Source: Jannaschia aquimarina (GTDB lineage Bacteria; Pseudomonadota; Alphaproteobacteria; Rhodobacterales; Rhodobacteraceae). From it: a stretch of DNA of 54,967 nucleotides. Of the stretch, positions 17,863 through 27,179 are shown piece after piece. The number at the start of each line of letters is the position of its first letter. The first letter of the stretch is position 1. Made by a program: the position numbers and the translations under genes. The stretch spans positions 1 to 54,967 of the forward strand of contig NZ_JYFE01000034.1 in NCBI RefSeq assembly GCF_000877395.1, given 5' to 3'. The notes below the pieces were generated by a model. The model had not been told where the DNA came from. It did not search any database and saw only the letters and a list, made by a program, of their open reading frames with translations.

Positions 17863-18467
17863 CGCGGCGAGGGGGACCGGGTCGCTCATGCGGCAGCGAG
17901 GCAAATCTCGACCGGGCGCGAAATGCCGGGCGGGGCGTCCGGTGGAACCTCGATTCACCAGTCAGCCGCAACCGGGCGCTGCGTCGACATCTGCAGCCAT
18001 GCCATTGTGTAGAAGGTGAGTCCCCCACGAGATCGCTTCGACAGGCAGGGGCAGGCCTTACATGCCGACCGCGCAGGTCGATGGATCGCGCGGCGGCGCG
18101 CGGGTCACCCCGATAGGCTTGGCGCCCCGGGCGGCAGAGCGGCATCTGCCTTTTGTCGCCGTGACGTGCCGGACGCTGCTCTGGCGGGCTTGATGGAACT
18201 CGAGACCGAATTCGGGATCGGGACAGGCGCCGCCGGTGAGCCGGTTCCGGATGAAGGGGCCAGCCCAGAACCTATTTCGGCGACCCAAGCCGCTTCTGAT
18301 CCCGCAGATCCGAACTTGACCTGGATCCGGTGGGTCACGAAGAGGGCATCCCTGGACCGATTGACGGGCTGCCGGTCCGCGCCCCGGACCCGGCTGACCG
18401 GTCGGGGTCGACGTTCTTCATACCTGCCATCAGACCGTCGACGAAATCCGGGAGGCCGGGCCGCGCG
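17863..18467. other. 605-base stretch without a recognisable gene
   Basis: Several open frames cross this stretch on both strands, but none has a ribosome site, a family motif or a plausible composition; they are Arg/Gly/Pro-rich as expected of GC-rich non-coding sequence. I see no tRNA T-loop, no tmRNA signature, no strong terminator and no tandem repeat. It separates the DCC operon from the 3' end of accA. An eroded gene or an unrecognised RNA cannot be excluded. Confidence 0.5.
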
Positions 18468-19430
18468 TCAGGCGGCCAGGCCCTTGGTCCCCATGTCCAG
18501 GAACTTGCGTCGGCGGGCCGCGCGGATCGCATCCGGGTCGCGGCCGTCCATCTCACCCAGCATGTCGCGCAGGGCGGATCCGACCTCCGCGATGGCGGTG
18601 GAAGGATCCCGATGGGCGCCGCCCGTCGGCTCGGAAATGACACGGTCGACGACGCCCAGCTTCAAGAGATCCTGTGCCGTCAGACGCAAAGCTTCCGCCG
18701 CTTCCCGCATCTTCTCGGCATCCTTCCAGAGGATCGACGCACAGCCTTCGGGCGAGATGACCGAGTAGATCGAGTGTTCCAACATCGCGACCCGGTCGGC
18801 GGTGGCAAAGGCGACGGCGCCGCCAGAGCCGCCTTCACCGATCACGACGCTGACAAGGGGCACGCCGAGACCGAGGCAGGTCTGGGTCGAGCGGGCGATC
18901 GCCTCGGACTGGCCGCGTTCCTCGGCGCCCTTGCCGGGATAGGCGCCGGGCGTGTCGATCAGCGTCACAACCGGGAGGCCGAAGCGATCGGCCATCTGCA
19001 TCAGGCGGATCGCCTTGCGGTACCCTTCGGGCCGCGCCATGCCGAAGTTGCGCGCGATGCGGCTGGACGTGTCGTTGCCCTTTTCGTGGCCGATGACCAT
19101 CACCGCGCGGTCGTCGAGCCGGGCAAGACCCCCGATCACCGCATGATCGTCGGCGAAGTTGCGATCGCCTGCCAGCGGCGTCCATTCATCAAAGAGGGCA
19201 TCCACGTAGTCGACGCAATGCGGGCGACTGGCATGCCGCGCGACCTGTGCCTTCTGCCAAGGGGTAAGCGAGGCGTAGAGCTGGGTCAGCATCGTCCGGG
19301 CCTTCTGGTCGAGCGCCTTCGCCTCGCCCTCGACGTCCATCTTCTCGTCGGACCGGGCCATGGCCCGCAATTCTTCGGCCTTGCCCTCGATCTCGCTGAG
19401 CGGTTTCTCGAAATCCAGATAAGTGGTCAT
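18468..19430 (-). CDS. accA: acetyl-CoA carboxylase carboxyltransferase subunit alpha
   Basis: 320 residues. The N-terminal [18 protein letters not shown], the central [20 protein letters not shown] (CoA/carboxybiotin site) and [21 protein letters not shown] are diagnostic. With AccD it transfers the carboxyl group from biotin to acetyl-CoA, giving malonyl-CoA. The C-terminus [15 protein letters not shown] is usual for this order. GGGAG lies before the ATG. Confidence 0.96.
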   Translation of the reverse strand: MTTYLDFEKPLSEIEGKAEELRAMARSDEKMDVEGEAKALDQKARTMLTQLYASLTPWQKAQVARHASRPHCVDYVDALFDEWTPLAGDRNFADDHAVIGGLARLDDRAVMVIGHEKGNDTSSRIARNFGMARPEGYRKAIRLMQMADRFGLPVVTLIDTPGAYPGKGAEERGQSEAIARSTQTCLGLGVPLVSVVIGEGGSGGAVAFATADRVAMLEHSIYSVISPEGCASILWKDAEKMREAAEALRLTAQDLLKLGVVDRVISEPTGGAHRDPSTAIAEVGSALRDMLGEMDGRDPDAIRAARRRKFLDMGTKGLAA

Positions 19431-19511
19431 CGTCGGCTCCCCGGCATCGGGGACTCATATGGCCGGGGGCCGACGAAGCCGCAAGGCGATGTCGCTCCGC
19501 CAGGCCTTGCG

Positions 19512-20651
19512 CTAACCTTGGAGCCGGGCCGCCCGCTCGAACAATTGGTCCGACAGCGGCTTCGGACCGGCCGCAACCTCAGCCTTGCGGCCACGTGGCG
19601 CACACATCTCAGCCCGGGCGGTCGTGAGCAGCGAGTTGAGATCCGTCCTCGATCCAGGCTCCCATGTCATGCCCGGCAGGTGATCGGGCCGGAGCGTGTT
19701 CCCGTCCGGCAGCGTGACCGGGGAGATGACCGTCTCATGGAACGCGTGCCGCAGCGTGGCCAGGGCCGACATCCGATCCACACCCGTCATCACCGCGACG
19801 ATCTCGTCCCGGTCGGTCAGCGCCAGCAGCGTGCCCGGCCCGGCGGACCGCGCAAGGCGTTCGCGCAGTGCGCCGCGCACGACCGCCAACGCGCCGGCAC
19901 CGTGGACGCGACTGATCCATCTGGTCGATCCGGGCCGCAGCAGGGCAAGCGCCGTACCTGTATCGCGCATCGATGCGGCCGATGCCGCCCGGTGTGCCAA
20001 TTCGCGCTGCAGGGTGTCGAAGGTCATGAGACCCGTTTCCGGATCGACCGACACGGACGCCTTCAATCGCTTTTCCGTATCGACAGCGCGGACTTCGCGT
20101 TCGAGCAGGGCCGCGATGATCGCGACCGACGGCACGAGCGCCATCGCGATGACCGGCAGGATGTTCTGCAAGCTCCAGATTGCGACGTCGTAGGGCAAAA
20201 GCACGATCCCGCCGAGACCGCCAACGGCCATCACGCCGAGCAGGACGATCGCACGACCGTCGCGGGCCCGATTACCGACGAGGCGGGCCCAGAGAAGCCC
20301 CATGCTGCCGGCAAGAAACAGGCCCAACACCCCCGCGGGAGCCCCGACCCCACCGATCTGGAGCCGGGACGCGATCGCGATGAGAAGACATGGCAGCAGC
20401 CCCCGCCAGCCCAGAAACGCCCCGGCCAGGACGACGGGAACCGCGCGGAGGTCGAAGATCAGGCCGGGCGAGACCTCCAGAGGCATGTGCATCTCGATGA
20501 AGGCGATGGCCCCGAAGATGCCACCCAAAAGGGTGTGGGCCTGGTTTTCGGAGAGGCGTGATCGTCGAAGGAGCCCATAGCCGGATGCGAGGACGGCCAG
20601 AATGGCGAGTGAGGAAAACCACTCGGTAAACGTTTGTAGTTCGACCGACAT
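19512..20651 (-). CDS. 5TM (LytS-type) membrane sensor with degenerate GGDEF domain
   Basis: 379 residues. About five to six helices in the first 190 residues carry the 5TMR-LYT pattern LLGGIFGAIAFIEMHMPLEV followed by FDLRAVPVVLAGAFLGWRGL. A short linker (LLEREVRAVDTEKRLKAS) leads to a C-terminal region that starts like a diguanylate cyclase (VSVDPETGLMTFDTLQREL). Where GG[DE]EF belongs, the sequence is LALTDRDEIVAVM, and the metal-binding aspartate turn is also lost. It should not make c-di-GMP. GGAGGGT precedes the ATG. Ligand unknown. Confidence 0.7.
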   Translation of the reverse strand: MSVELQTFTEWFSSLAILAVLASGYGLLRRSRLSENQAHTLLGGIFGAIAFIEMHMPLEVSPGLIFDLRAVPVVLAGAFLGWRGLLPCLLIAIASRLQIGGVGAPAGVLGLFLAGSMGLLWARLVGNRARDGRAIVLLGVMAVGGLGGIVLLPYDVAIWSLQNILPVIAMALVPSVAIIAALLEREVRAVDTEKRLKASVSVDPETGLMTFDTLQRELAHRAASAASMRDTGTALALLRPGSTRWISRVHGAGALAVVRGALRERLARSAGPGTLLALTDRDEIVAVMTGVDRMSALATLRHAFHETVISPVTLPDGNTLRPDHLPGMTWEPGSRTDLNSLLTTARAEMCAPRGRKAEVAAGPKPLSDQLFERAARLQG

Positions 20652-20746
20652 AACGCACCCTCCACATCCAGCCGGGACTTGGCTGACACAAGGGGCGTTA
20701 CCCGCAGATTAATGCGAACCCGTCTTTTCAGAGCAATTCTAGCGGA

Positions 20747-21703
20747 TTAACCTTCGATCATCTCGGCTTGACGCACGATGACCTCGGCCTGGCGCATCGA
20801 AGCGATGTCGACGAGGCGTCCCTTGTAGGTCGCCGCTCCGGCCCCAGAGGCCTTCGCTTCTTCCATCGCGGCAAGGATCTCTCTGGCTTCGGTGACCTTG
20901 GCTTCGGACGGTGTGAAGACCTCGTTGGCCAAAGCGATTTGTTTGGGATGGATCGCCCATTTGCCGACCATGCCCAGCACCGCCGAACGGCGAGCCTGGG
21001 CGCGGTAGCCTTCATCGTCCGAAAAGTCGCCGAATGGCCCGTCGACCGGCAGAAGCCCGTGGGTCCGGCAGGCTGCGACGATGGCCGTCTGGGCCCAGTG
21101 CCAGGGGTCCGCCCAGTGCCTCTGCCCCTCGTGCAGCATGTAGTAGTCTTCCTGCGTGCCGCCGATGCCGGTCGTCTGCATCCCCATGCTGGCGGCGAAA
21201 TCCGCCGCGCCCAGGCTCATGGCCTGCATTCGGGGCGAGGCGGCCGCGATCTCTTCGACATGAGCGAGGCCGGCGGCAGATTCGATGATGACCTCCAGAC
21301 CGACCTTCTTGTCGCGTCCCTTGGCGGTCTCGACTGCAGTGACCAGTGCATCGACCGCGTAGATGTCGCCCGCGCAGCCCACCTTCGGGATCATGATCTG
21401 GTCCAGCCTCGGCGTGTCGGCCTCCAGCAGGTCGACCACGTCGCGATACCAGTAGGGCGTGTCCAGCGCGTTGATCCGCACGCTCACGGTCTTGGCGCCC
21501 CAATCCAGATCGCGCAGCGCCTCGATCACGTTGGCCCGCGCGGCATCCTTGTCGGACGGTGCGACGCTGTCCTCGAGATCCAGATTGACGACGTCCGCCT
21601 CGCTGGCCGCCATCTTGCCCAGCAGCTTGGCGTTCGAGCCCGGACCGAAGAGCTGGCAGCGATTCGGGCGGGCGGGCGGCGTGGGCTGAATGCGGAAGGA
21701 CAT
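20747..21703 (-). CDS. mcl1: L-malyl-CoA/beta-methylmalyl-CoA lyase
   Basis: 318 residues, CitE-like TIM barrel, the same length as Rhodobacter Mcl1. Landmarks are RPNRCQLFGPGSNAKLLGKM, the metal site VVNLDLEDSVAP, IMIPKVG, LEVIIESAAGLAHVEEI and MVGKWAIHPKQI. It cleaves malyl-CoA and beta-methylmalyl-CoA to glyoxylate plus acetyl- or propionyl-CoA, as in the ethylmalonyl-CoA and methylaspartate-type pathways. The ATG at 21703 has CGGAGAG upstream. The other pathway genes are not in this window. Confidence 0.9.
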   Translation of the reverse strand: MSFRIQPTPPARPNRCQLFGPGSNAKLLGKMAASEADVVNLDLEDSVAPSDKDAARANVIEALRDLDWGAKTVSVRINALDTPYWYRDVVDLLEADTPRLDQIMIPKVGCAGDIYAVDALVTAVETAKGRDKKVGLEVIIESAAGLAHVEEIAAASPRMQAMSLGAADFAASMGMQTTGIGGTQEDYYMLHEGQRHWADPWHWAQTAIVAACRTHGLLPVDGPFGDFSDDEGYRAQARRSAVLGMVGKWAIHPKQIALANEVFTPSEAKVTEAREILAAMEEAKASGAGAATYKGRLVDIASMRQAEVIVRQAEMIEG

Positions 21704-21788
21704 GAGCTCTCCGGGTAATGATATTGCGTGTGGTGCTGTGTCGGCGATACGTCGTTGCGCGCCGCAGCGCAATAGCCGCAGCGCGGCG

Positions 21789-22703
21789 TTACACCAAGGT
21801 CGCCATGTAACCGGCATAGCCGACCAGCAGCAGCGCGCCCGCGGGCCGGCCCAGGCGGCCCGGCAGAGCGAAGATCAGCAGCGCCGCCGTCACCGCCGCC
21901 ATGACCCACAAGTCCACCGAGAGGATCCGGCCGGGTGCCGTCAGGGGCAGGATCGCGCCGGTCGCACCCAGGATGGCCAGCAGGTTGAAGACGTTCGAGC
22001 CCAGCACGTTGCCCAGGGCCACTTCGGACCGGCCTTTCCACGCGGCGACGAGGCTGGTGGCGAGTTCTGGCAGCGAGGTGCCGACGGCGACGATGGTCAG
22101 TCCGATCACCGCTTCTGAGACGCCGAACCCCTCGGCCAGACCGATCGCGCCACGGACCAGCATCTCCGCCCCGGCGACAAGCGCCACGAGGCCCAGCGCA
22201 ACGAAGGGAACCGCGCGCGCCATCGGCATCGCGGGGCTGTCCTCGACTTCCGGCGCGCCGCCGGAGCGAAGTTGCCAGATCATCCAACCTGCAAAAACGG
22301 AAAGGAATAGCAGGCCACCGATCCGGCTCAGCCCCTGGTCGAACCAGACCCAGATCGCCGCCCCGACCGTGATCGCCATGAGAACGAGGCCGTCGCGCCG
22401 GAGATCCCCGCGCTGAAAGGCGACCGGACGGATAAGGGCGGCCAGCCCGAGGATAAGCGCGATATTGGCGACGTTCGAGCCGACGACGTTGCCCAAGGCG
22501 ATGCCCGACGCCCCCTGCCACGCAGCCCGCAGCGACGTCAGAAGCTCTGGCAGGGATGTGCCCATCCCGACGAGCGTGACGCCGATCACGAGAGGGGAGA
22601 GGCCGAAATGCCGTGCGACACCGACTGCGCCCGAGACGAGCCAGCCGCCGCCGAGCAGGAGTGCGATCAGGCCCGCGCCGATCAGGATCAGATCCATGGA
22701 CAT
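21789..22703 (-). CDS. CaCA family calcium/sodium antiporter
   Basis: 304 residues, about ten helices in two inverted halves. Each half has the alpha repeat: GMGTSLPELLTSLRAAWQG with GNVVGSNVANI, and AVGTSLPELATSLVAAWKG with GNVLGSNVFNL. It resembles YrbG-type exchangers that swap Ca2+ for Na+ or H+. Two close starts exist (22703 and 22697); neither has a good ribosome site. In the minus-strand series ahead of mcl1 (85-base gap). Confidence 0.9.
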   Translation of the reverse strand: MSMDLILIGAGLIALLLGGGWLVSGAVGVARHFGLSPLVIGVTLVGMGTSLPELLTSLRAAWQGASGIALGNVVGSNVANIALILGLAALIRPVAFQRGDLRRDGLVLMAITVGAAIWVWFDQGLSRIGGLLFLSVFAGWMIWQLRSGGAPEVEDSPAMPMARAVPFVALGLVALVAGAEMLVRGAIGLAEGFGVSEAVIGLTIVAVGTSLPELATSLVAAWKGRSEVALGNVLGSNVFNLLAILGATGAILPLTAPGRILSVDLWVMAAVTAALLIFALPGRLGRPAGALLLVGYAGYMATLV

Positions 22704-22846
22704 CGTGTCGGGGACGAGGGCACGGGGCGCGCATGAACCCCGCTGCATCGCCGAGCGATAGATCGGAGGGGCACAGGCTCCGTTCAAGACCCCGGTCAGG
22801 TCCGGCCCCTCTATCCCGATACCGCGATCTGAGGCGCCAGTGCCGC

Positions 22847-23395
22847 CTAGTCCGCCAAAGCCCGGATCACGGCCAGCATATCCTCCGATGCCCAATCGGC
22901 TTCGCCCTGCTTCGACGCGATGACCCGGCCGTCAGCACCCAGCACAACGGTATGGGGCAGACCCTTCACGCCCAGCCCCCGTGCCAGATCGGTCGAAACG
23001 TCACGATGGAGCGGCAGGGAGGTTATGCCAGCCTCCTCCCAGAACATCTTCATCGCGGCCGGGTTGTGGCGCCCGAATGCCATGGTCACGACGTCGATGC
23101 CCTCTCCGTCCACGGTCTCGTCCAACGTCTGCAGCGACGGCATCTCGGCCCGGCATGGCGCGCACCATGTGGCCCAGAAGTTCAGGACGACCACCTGCCC
23201 CGCATGGTCCGACAGATCCGCCGCCTCGCCCTCGAAGGTCTGGTATGCCGTCACCTCGGGCGGGAACGGCGCCGGGAAATCCATCTCGACGCCGCGCGCC
23301 TCGGCTTCGGCGCGTCCCTCCGCCTGCCCGGCCACCGCGGGGGTGGCGAGCGCGAGGGCGGCGGTGTAGGCGGCGACGGACAGGAGAATACGCAT
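22847..23395 (-). CDS. TlpA/ResA-like periplasmic thioredoxin
   Basis: 182 residues. Signal peptide [22 protein letters not shown]. Thioredoxin fold with the active site FWATWCAPC (Cys78, Cys81) and the cis-proline segment [13 protein letters not shown]. Such proteins reduce apocytochromes or other periplasmic thiols. In this order a TlpA gene next to argH is common. Its ATG (23395-23393) overlaps the argH ATG on the other strand, and no ribosome site is apparent. Confidence 0.88.
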   Translation of the reverse strand: MRILLSVAAYTAALALATPAVAGQAEGRAEAEARGVEMDFPAPFPPEVTAYQTFEGEAADLSDHAGQVVVLNFWATWCAPCRAEMPSLQTLDETVDGEGIDVVTMAFGRHNPAAMKMFWEEAGITSLPLHRDVSTDLARGLGVKGLPHTVVLGADGRVIASKQGEADWASEDMLAVIRALAD

Positions 23396-24782
23396 GGTCA
23401 AGCAATCCAACCAAATGTGGGGCGGCCGGTTCCAGGAAGGGCCGGACGCGATCATGGAGGCCATCAACGCCTCTATCGGCTTCGACCGCCGCATGGCGCG
23501 CCAGGACATCGAGGGCAGCCGCGCCCATGCCGCCATGCTGGCGGCGACGGGTATCGTCTCGGATAAGGATGCCGAGGCGATCCGGGAAGGCCTCCTCACG
23601 GTCTTGTCAGAGATCGAGGCGGGAACGTTCCAGTTCTCGACCGCGCTGGAAGACATCCACATGAATGTCGAGGCGCGCCTGACCGAGTTGATCGGCGCCC
23701 CGGCGGGCCGGCTCCACACGGCGCGGTCGCGCAACGATCAGGTGGCGCTCGACTTCCGCATGTGGGTCCGGGACCAGGCCGATGCGGCCGTCGACGCCCT
23801 GCCCCGCCTCATCGCCGCATTGGTGGACCAGGCCGAGGCGGGGGCCGACTGGGTGATGCCGGGCTTCACTCACCTCCAGACGGCGCAGCCCGTGACCTGG
23901 GGGCACCACATGCTGGCCTATGCGGAGATGTTCCATCGCGATCTCGGGCGTTTCCGGGATGCCCGCGCGCGAATGAACGAATGCCCGCTCGGCACGGCGG
24001 CCCTGGCGGGCACATCCTTCCCCATCGACCGCGAGATGACGGCGAAGGCCTTGGGCTTCGACCGGCCGGCGGCCAATTCGCTCGACGCCGTCTCCGACCG
24101 CGACTTCGCGCTGGAGTTCCTGTCCGCCGCCTCGATTTGTGCGATGCACCTCTCGCGGCTGGCCGAAGAGCTGGTGATCTGGTCCAGCGCGCAGTTCCGC
24201 TTCGTGCGGCTCTCGGATCGCTGGTCGACCGGGTCCAGCATCATGCCGCAGAAGCGCAACCCCGACGCGGCGGAATTGCTGCGCGCCAAGCTGGGCCGCA
24301 TTCTGGGGGCGAATGTCGCGTTGTTTACGGTGATGAAGGGGCTTCCGCTGACCTATTCCAAGGACATGCAGGAAGACAAGGAGCAGGTCTTCGACGCCGC
24401 GGACTCGCTCATGCTGGCGCTGGCGGCGATGACAGGCATGGTCTCGGACATGGCGCCCCAGCGAGAGGCGCTGGAGGCGGCCGCCTCCTCCGGATTCTCG
24501 ACGGCGACGGACCTCGCCGACTGGCTTGTGAGCGAGGCGGACCTGCCCTTCCGCGAGGCGCACCACGTCACCGGCGCGCTGGTGGCGAAAGCCGAAGCCA
24601 GGGGCTGCGACCTGCCGGACCTGTCCCTGGAAGAGATGCAGGACGCGCATCCCGCGATCACCGAAGGCGTTTTCGACGTCCTTGGCGTTCACAACTCGGT
24701 GGCGTCCCGCACCTCTTATGGCGGCACGGCTCCAGACAACGTAAGGTCGCAGGTGAAACGCTGGCGCGAGGTGCTGCCATGA
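23394..24782 (+). CDS. argH: argininosuccinate lyase
   Basis: 462 residues; splits argininosuccinate into arginine and fumarate. The start [20 protein letters not shown] is typical of the order. The superfamily signature [12 protein letters not shown] is intact. AGGAG lies upstream, inside the divergent TlpA gene, with which it shares the start-codon bases CATG. The stop overlaps the next ATG (ATGA). argD and argF lie about 19 kb upstream, not in an operon with it. Confidence 0.96.
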   Translation: MVKQSNQMWGGRFQEGPDAIMEAINASIGFDRRMARQDIEGSRAHAAMLAATGIVSDKDAEAIREGLLTVLSEIEAGTFQFSTALEDIHMNVEARLTELIGAPAGRLHTARSRNDQVALDFRMWVRDQADAAVDALPRLIAALVDQAEAGADWVMPGFTHLQTAQPVTWGHHMLAYAEMFHRDLGRFRDARARMNECPLGTAALAGTSFPIDREMTAKALGFDRPAANSLDAVSDRDFALEFLSAASICAMHLSRLAEELVIWSSAQFRFVRLSDRWSTGSSIMPQKRNPDAAELLRAKLGRILGANVALFTVMKGLPLTYSKDMQEDKEQVFDAADSLMLALAAMTGMVSDMAPQREALEAAASSGFSTATDLADWLVSEADLPFREAHHVTGALVAKAEARGCDLPDLSLEEMQDAHPAITEGVFDVLGVHNSVASRTSYGGTAPDNVRSQVKRWREVLP

Positions 24783-24931
24783 TCCGTTCCGTCCTGCTCT
24801 TGCTCATGCTCGCCGCATGCGGTGTCGATGGCGATCCGGTTCCGCCCTCGGAGGTCGAAGACGCCGAACAGCGTCGCACCGGGATCACGATCAGCGGGAC
24901 GGTCGAGGCCGGGATCGCAAGCCGTTTCTAG
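24779..24931 (+). CDS. small lipoprotein, LptM/YifL-like
   Basis: 50 residues: a signal sequence ([14 protein letters not shown]) with lipobox LAAC, then [17 protein letters not shown]. It is translationally coupled to argH (ATGA). A small lipoprotein of this kind follows argH in many proteobacteria and usually precedes lysA; LptM in Escherichia coli aids LptD assembly. Similarity is limited to size, lipobox and a proline-containing segment after the cysteine, so homology is tentative. No lysA follows; the next 254 bases (24932-25185) hold nothing I recognise. Confidence 0.7.
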   Translation: MIRSVLLLLMLAACGVDGDPVPPSEVEDAEQRRTGITISGTVEAGIASRF

Positions 24932-25185
24932 CGGCAGCCAATCCGCAATCCGGATCGCAACGAGTTGTCATTTCGGCTGTCGGACATCTCGCCACCATCG
25001 GGCCGCGCCTGCGGCCTCTGCCCAACGCCCCGGAGAGCCCCCATCGCGCCGAACCGGAAAGACCGGCGCGACCATGGATCACCCGTGCCGCGCGATCGAA
25101 GACGGGCTAAGCCCTTGAAGCCTTTCATGCCGCGCTAAACTCCGTATGGAACGTCCGATCGCCTTGCAGCAGGGATATCTGCGCC

Positions 25186-25845
25186 ATGAAAGCTCTCCTC
25201 CTCGGGTCTATCGGGACCCTTTCCGACACATCCGAACTTCAGCGCCGTGCTTTCAACGAGGCATTCCGCAAGCATGACCTTCCGTGGGAATGGGACCGCG
25301 ATACCTATCGCGGGATGCTGACCCAAGCCGGAGGCAAGGACCGGATCCAGCGGCAGGCCGATGCCGATGGCGTGGAGGTCGATGCCGAGGCGGTCCATCA
25401 GACGAAGTCTGATTTGTTCCAGTCCTATCTTGACGACGGAAAAGCCACCTCGCGGCCCGGGATCGTGGACCTGATCACGAAGGCCCGCGCAGCAGAGATC
25501 CCGGTGGGGCTGGTGACCACGACCTCACCGGGCAATGTCGCCGCGATCCTGCGGGCTGTCGGGCTGACGTCCGGGGATTTCGATCTGGTCCTGTCCCGCA
25601 GCGATGTCAGCGCCCCCAAGCCCGCACCCGACTGCTACCATCTGGCCTCCGCGATGCTGGCGGTCGCACCCGAAGACTGCGTCGCAGTCGAGGACAATCC
25701 AGACGGAGCGAAGGCCGCGCTGGCGGCGGGGTGCACCTGCCTCGCCTGGCCGAACGAGAACACCGCCGGACAGGATTTCGGGTCAGCCGAAATGGTCGAC
25801 GACCCGCTTGAGCGGGTGTTGCCGGATACGGTCGCCGCAGAATGA
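25186..25845 (+). CDS. HAD-like protein lacking the catalytic aspartates
   Basis: 219 residues with the CbbY/beta-phosphoglucomutase-like layout: motif I region at 4-12, helical cap (about 15-85), motif II VGLVTTTS (108-114), motif III lysine in SAPKPAPDC (Lys145) and motif IV VAVEDNPDGAKAA (Glu169-Asp170). Motif I, normally DxDGT, is LLLGSIGTL: the nucleophile Asp is Gly7 and the acid/base Asp is Ile9. As written it cannot form the aspartyl-phosphate. The surrounding TLSDTSELQRRAFNEAF is otherwise conventional, so a binding role is more likely than decay. Coupled to the dioxygenase downstream. Confidence 0.82.
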   Translation: MKALLLGSIGTLSDTSELQRRAFNEAFRKHDLPWEWDRDTYRGMLTQAGGKDRIQRQADADGVEVDAEAVHQTKSDLFQSYLDDGKATSRPGIVDLITKARAAEIPVGLVTTTSPGNVAAILRAVGLTSGDFDLVLSRSDVSAPKPAPDCYHLASAMLAVAPEDCVAVEDNPDGAKAALAAGCTCLAWPNENTAGQDFGSAEMVDDPLERVLPDTVAAE

Positions 25846-26585
25846 GTTGGCACGCCGCACGGTGCGGTCTCGACGCGGAGGAGGTGCGTCGGGCTCTCGG
25901 CGAGACCGGGGTCGTCGTGATCGAGGGGACCGGCCTGTCGGACACCGCCTTCGCCGACTTTCTCGAAGAACTCGGTGAGATGACCTTCACCGCGGGGGAG
26001 ACTCCGCTCGACCACGAACCGCGCTTGAATTTCGTCTCCAATGTCGGTCGGACCAAGCCACCGCGCAGCGTCTTCCACACGGATACGAGCTACGTGCGCC
26101 AGCCGCCCGCCTTCACCGCGCTCAAGGCGGAGCGGATCCCCGACCAGGGCGGGGAAACCGTCTTTGCGAACCAGTTCGACGCCTATGAGAGGCTTTCGCC
26201 AGATCTCAAGCTGCGGCTGAGGGGGGCGCGCGTCCTGCACCGCGTGACCGGGGTCGACCCCGGTGAGGGGCAGGAGACCGAGAGCTGGCATCCCCTCTTT
26301 CGGCGCCATCCCGTATCGGGACGCACCGCGCTGTTCCTCTCGACCCCGGAGCGATGCGTTGCTTTGGAACTGGCCGACGGGAGCCGGGCGGACGACCTGA
26401 TCGCGACCCTCTTCGAGCACTCGACCGATCCGTCCCGCGAATGGCGGCACGCCTGGCGACCCGGCGACATCCTGATCTGGGACAATCGCTGCACGCTGCA
26501 CAAGGGCGACCATTCCGCCGTCGTCGGCGACCGCGTCCTTCACCGGGGGATGGTGGCCGGCGAAGCGCCGCTCCCGGCGGCCTGA
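25842..26585 (+). CDS. TauD/TfdA family Fe(II)/2-oxoglutarate dioxygenase
   Basis: 247 residues. The iron triad is HTD (His79, Asp81) and His220 in WDNRCTLHKGD; Arg235 (VLHRGMV) should hold 2-oxoglutarate. ERIPDQGGETVFANQFDAYERL is typical of the family. Members oxidise taurine, phenoxyacids, alkyl sulfates or small amino acids; nothing here fixes the substrate. The ATG overlaps the stop of the HAD-like gene (ATGA). Confidence 0.86.
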   Translation: MSWHAARCGLDAEEVRRALGETGVVVIEGTGLSDTAFADFLEELGEMTFTAGETPLDHEPRLNFVSNVGRTKPPRSVFHTDTSYVRQPPAFTALKAERIPDQGGETVFANQFDAYERLSPDLKLRLRGARVLHRVTGVDPGEGQETESWHPLFRRHPVSGRTALFLSTPERCVALELADGSRADDLIATLFEHSTDPSREWRHAWRPGDILIWDNRCTLHKGDHSAVVGDRVLHRGMVAGEAPLPAA

Positions 26586-26653
26586 TCGGCGACACGGTCC
26601 GACAGCTCCGTCCCCCGGTGCTGTTGCACCCGCGCGCATCGCTGGTAGTCTTG

Positions 26654-26695
26654 CCCGAACGAGGAGTTCGGGGGCCTTGCATGGCTCCCCCGCGG
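26654..26695 (+). other. two hairpins in the greA leader
   Basis: First hairpin: arms CCCGAAC (26654-26660) and GTTCGGG (26666-26672) around GAGGA. The second begins near CTCCC and closes with GGGAG just ahead of the greA start, so its 3' arm overlaps the presumed ribosome site GGGAGAAG. Either a weak terminator for the dioxygenase gene or a structure that limits greA translation. No U-tract is visible. Confidence 0.4.
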
Positions 26696-26705
26696 GAGAA
26701 GATCC

Positions 26706-27179
26706 ATGGACAAGGTCCCCATGACCCCGCGCGGCATCGCCGCGCTGGAGAAGGAGTTGAAGCACCTCAAGTCCGAAGAACGGCCGGCCATCATCAAGGC
26801 GATCGCGGAGGCCCGCGAGCACGGCGACCTGTCCGAGAATGCCGAGTACCATTCCGCCCGCGAGAAGCAGGGCTTCATCGAAGGGCGCATCAAGGAGCTT
26901 GAGGGGCTGATCTCTCTCGCGGAGGTCATCGACCCTGCCAAGATGCAGGGTGACACCATCAAGTTCGGCGCGACGGTCACCCTGATCGACGAGGATACCG
27001 AAGAAGAGAAGACCTATCAGATCGTCGGCGAACCCGAAGCCGATATCGAGAACGGTCTTCTCAACATCCGCTCCCCGCTGGCCCGCGCCCTGATCGGCAA
27101 GGAAGAGGGCGATTCCGTCGAGGTGCGCACGCCCGGAGGGACCCGCGACTACGAAATCACGGCGGTCGCCTACAAGTGA
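26706..27179 (+). CDS. greA: transcription elongation factor GreA
   Basis: 157 residues, full length. The N-terminal coiled coil ([20 protein letters not shown] and [20 protein letters not shown], with the tip acidic residues D and E) and the C-terminal FKBP-like domain ([23 protein letters not shown]) are intact. It stimulates transcript cleavage in backtracked RNA polymerase. The ribosome site is GGGAGAAG. The stop overlaps the GTG start of the next gene. Confidence 0.96.
   Translation: MDKVPMTPRGIAALEKELKHLKSEERPAIIKAIAEAREHGDLSENAEYHSAREKQGFIEGRIKELEGLISLAEVIDPAKMQGDTIKFGATVTLIDEDTEEEKTYQIVGEPEADIENGLLNIRSPLARALIGKEEGDSVEVRTPGGTRDYEITAVAYK

Noticed and set aside
18016-18768. Open frames in the empty stretch before accA
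   Set aside because: They run into accA antisense or have no start signals, and their Pro/Arg/Ser-rich composition does not look like protein.
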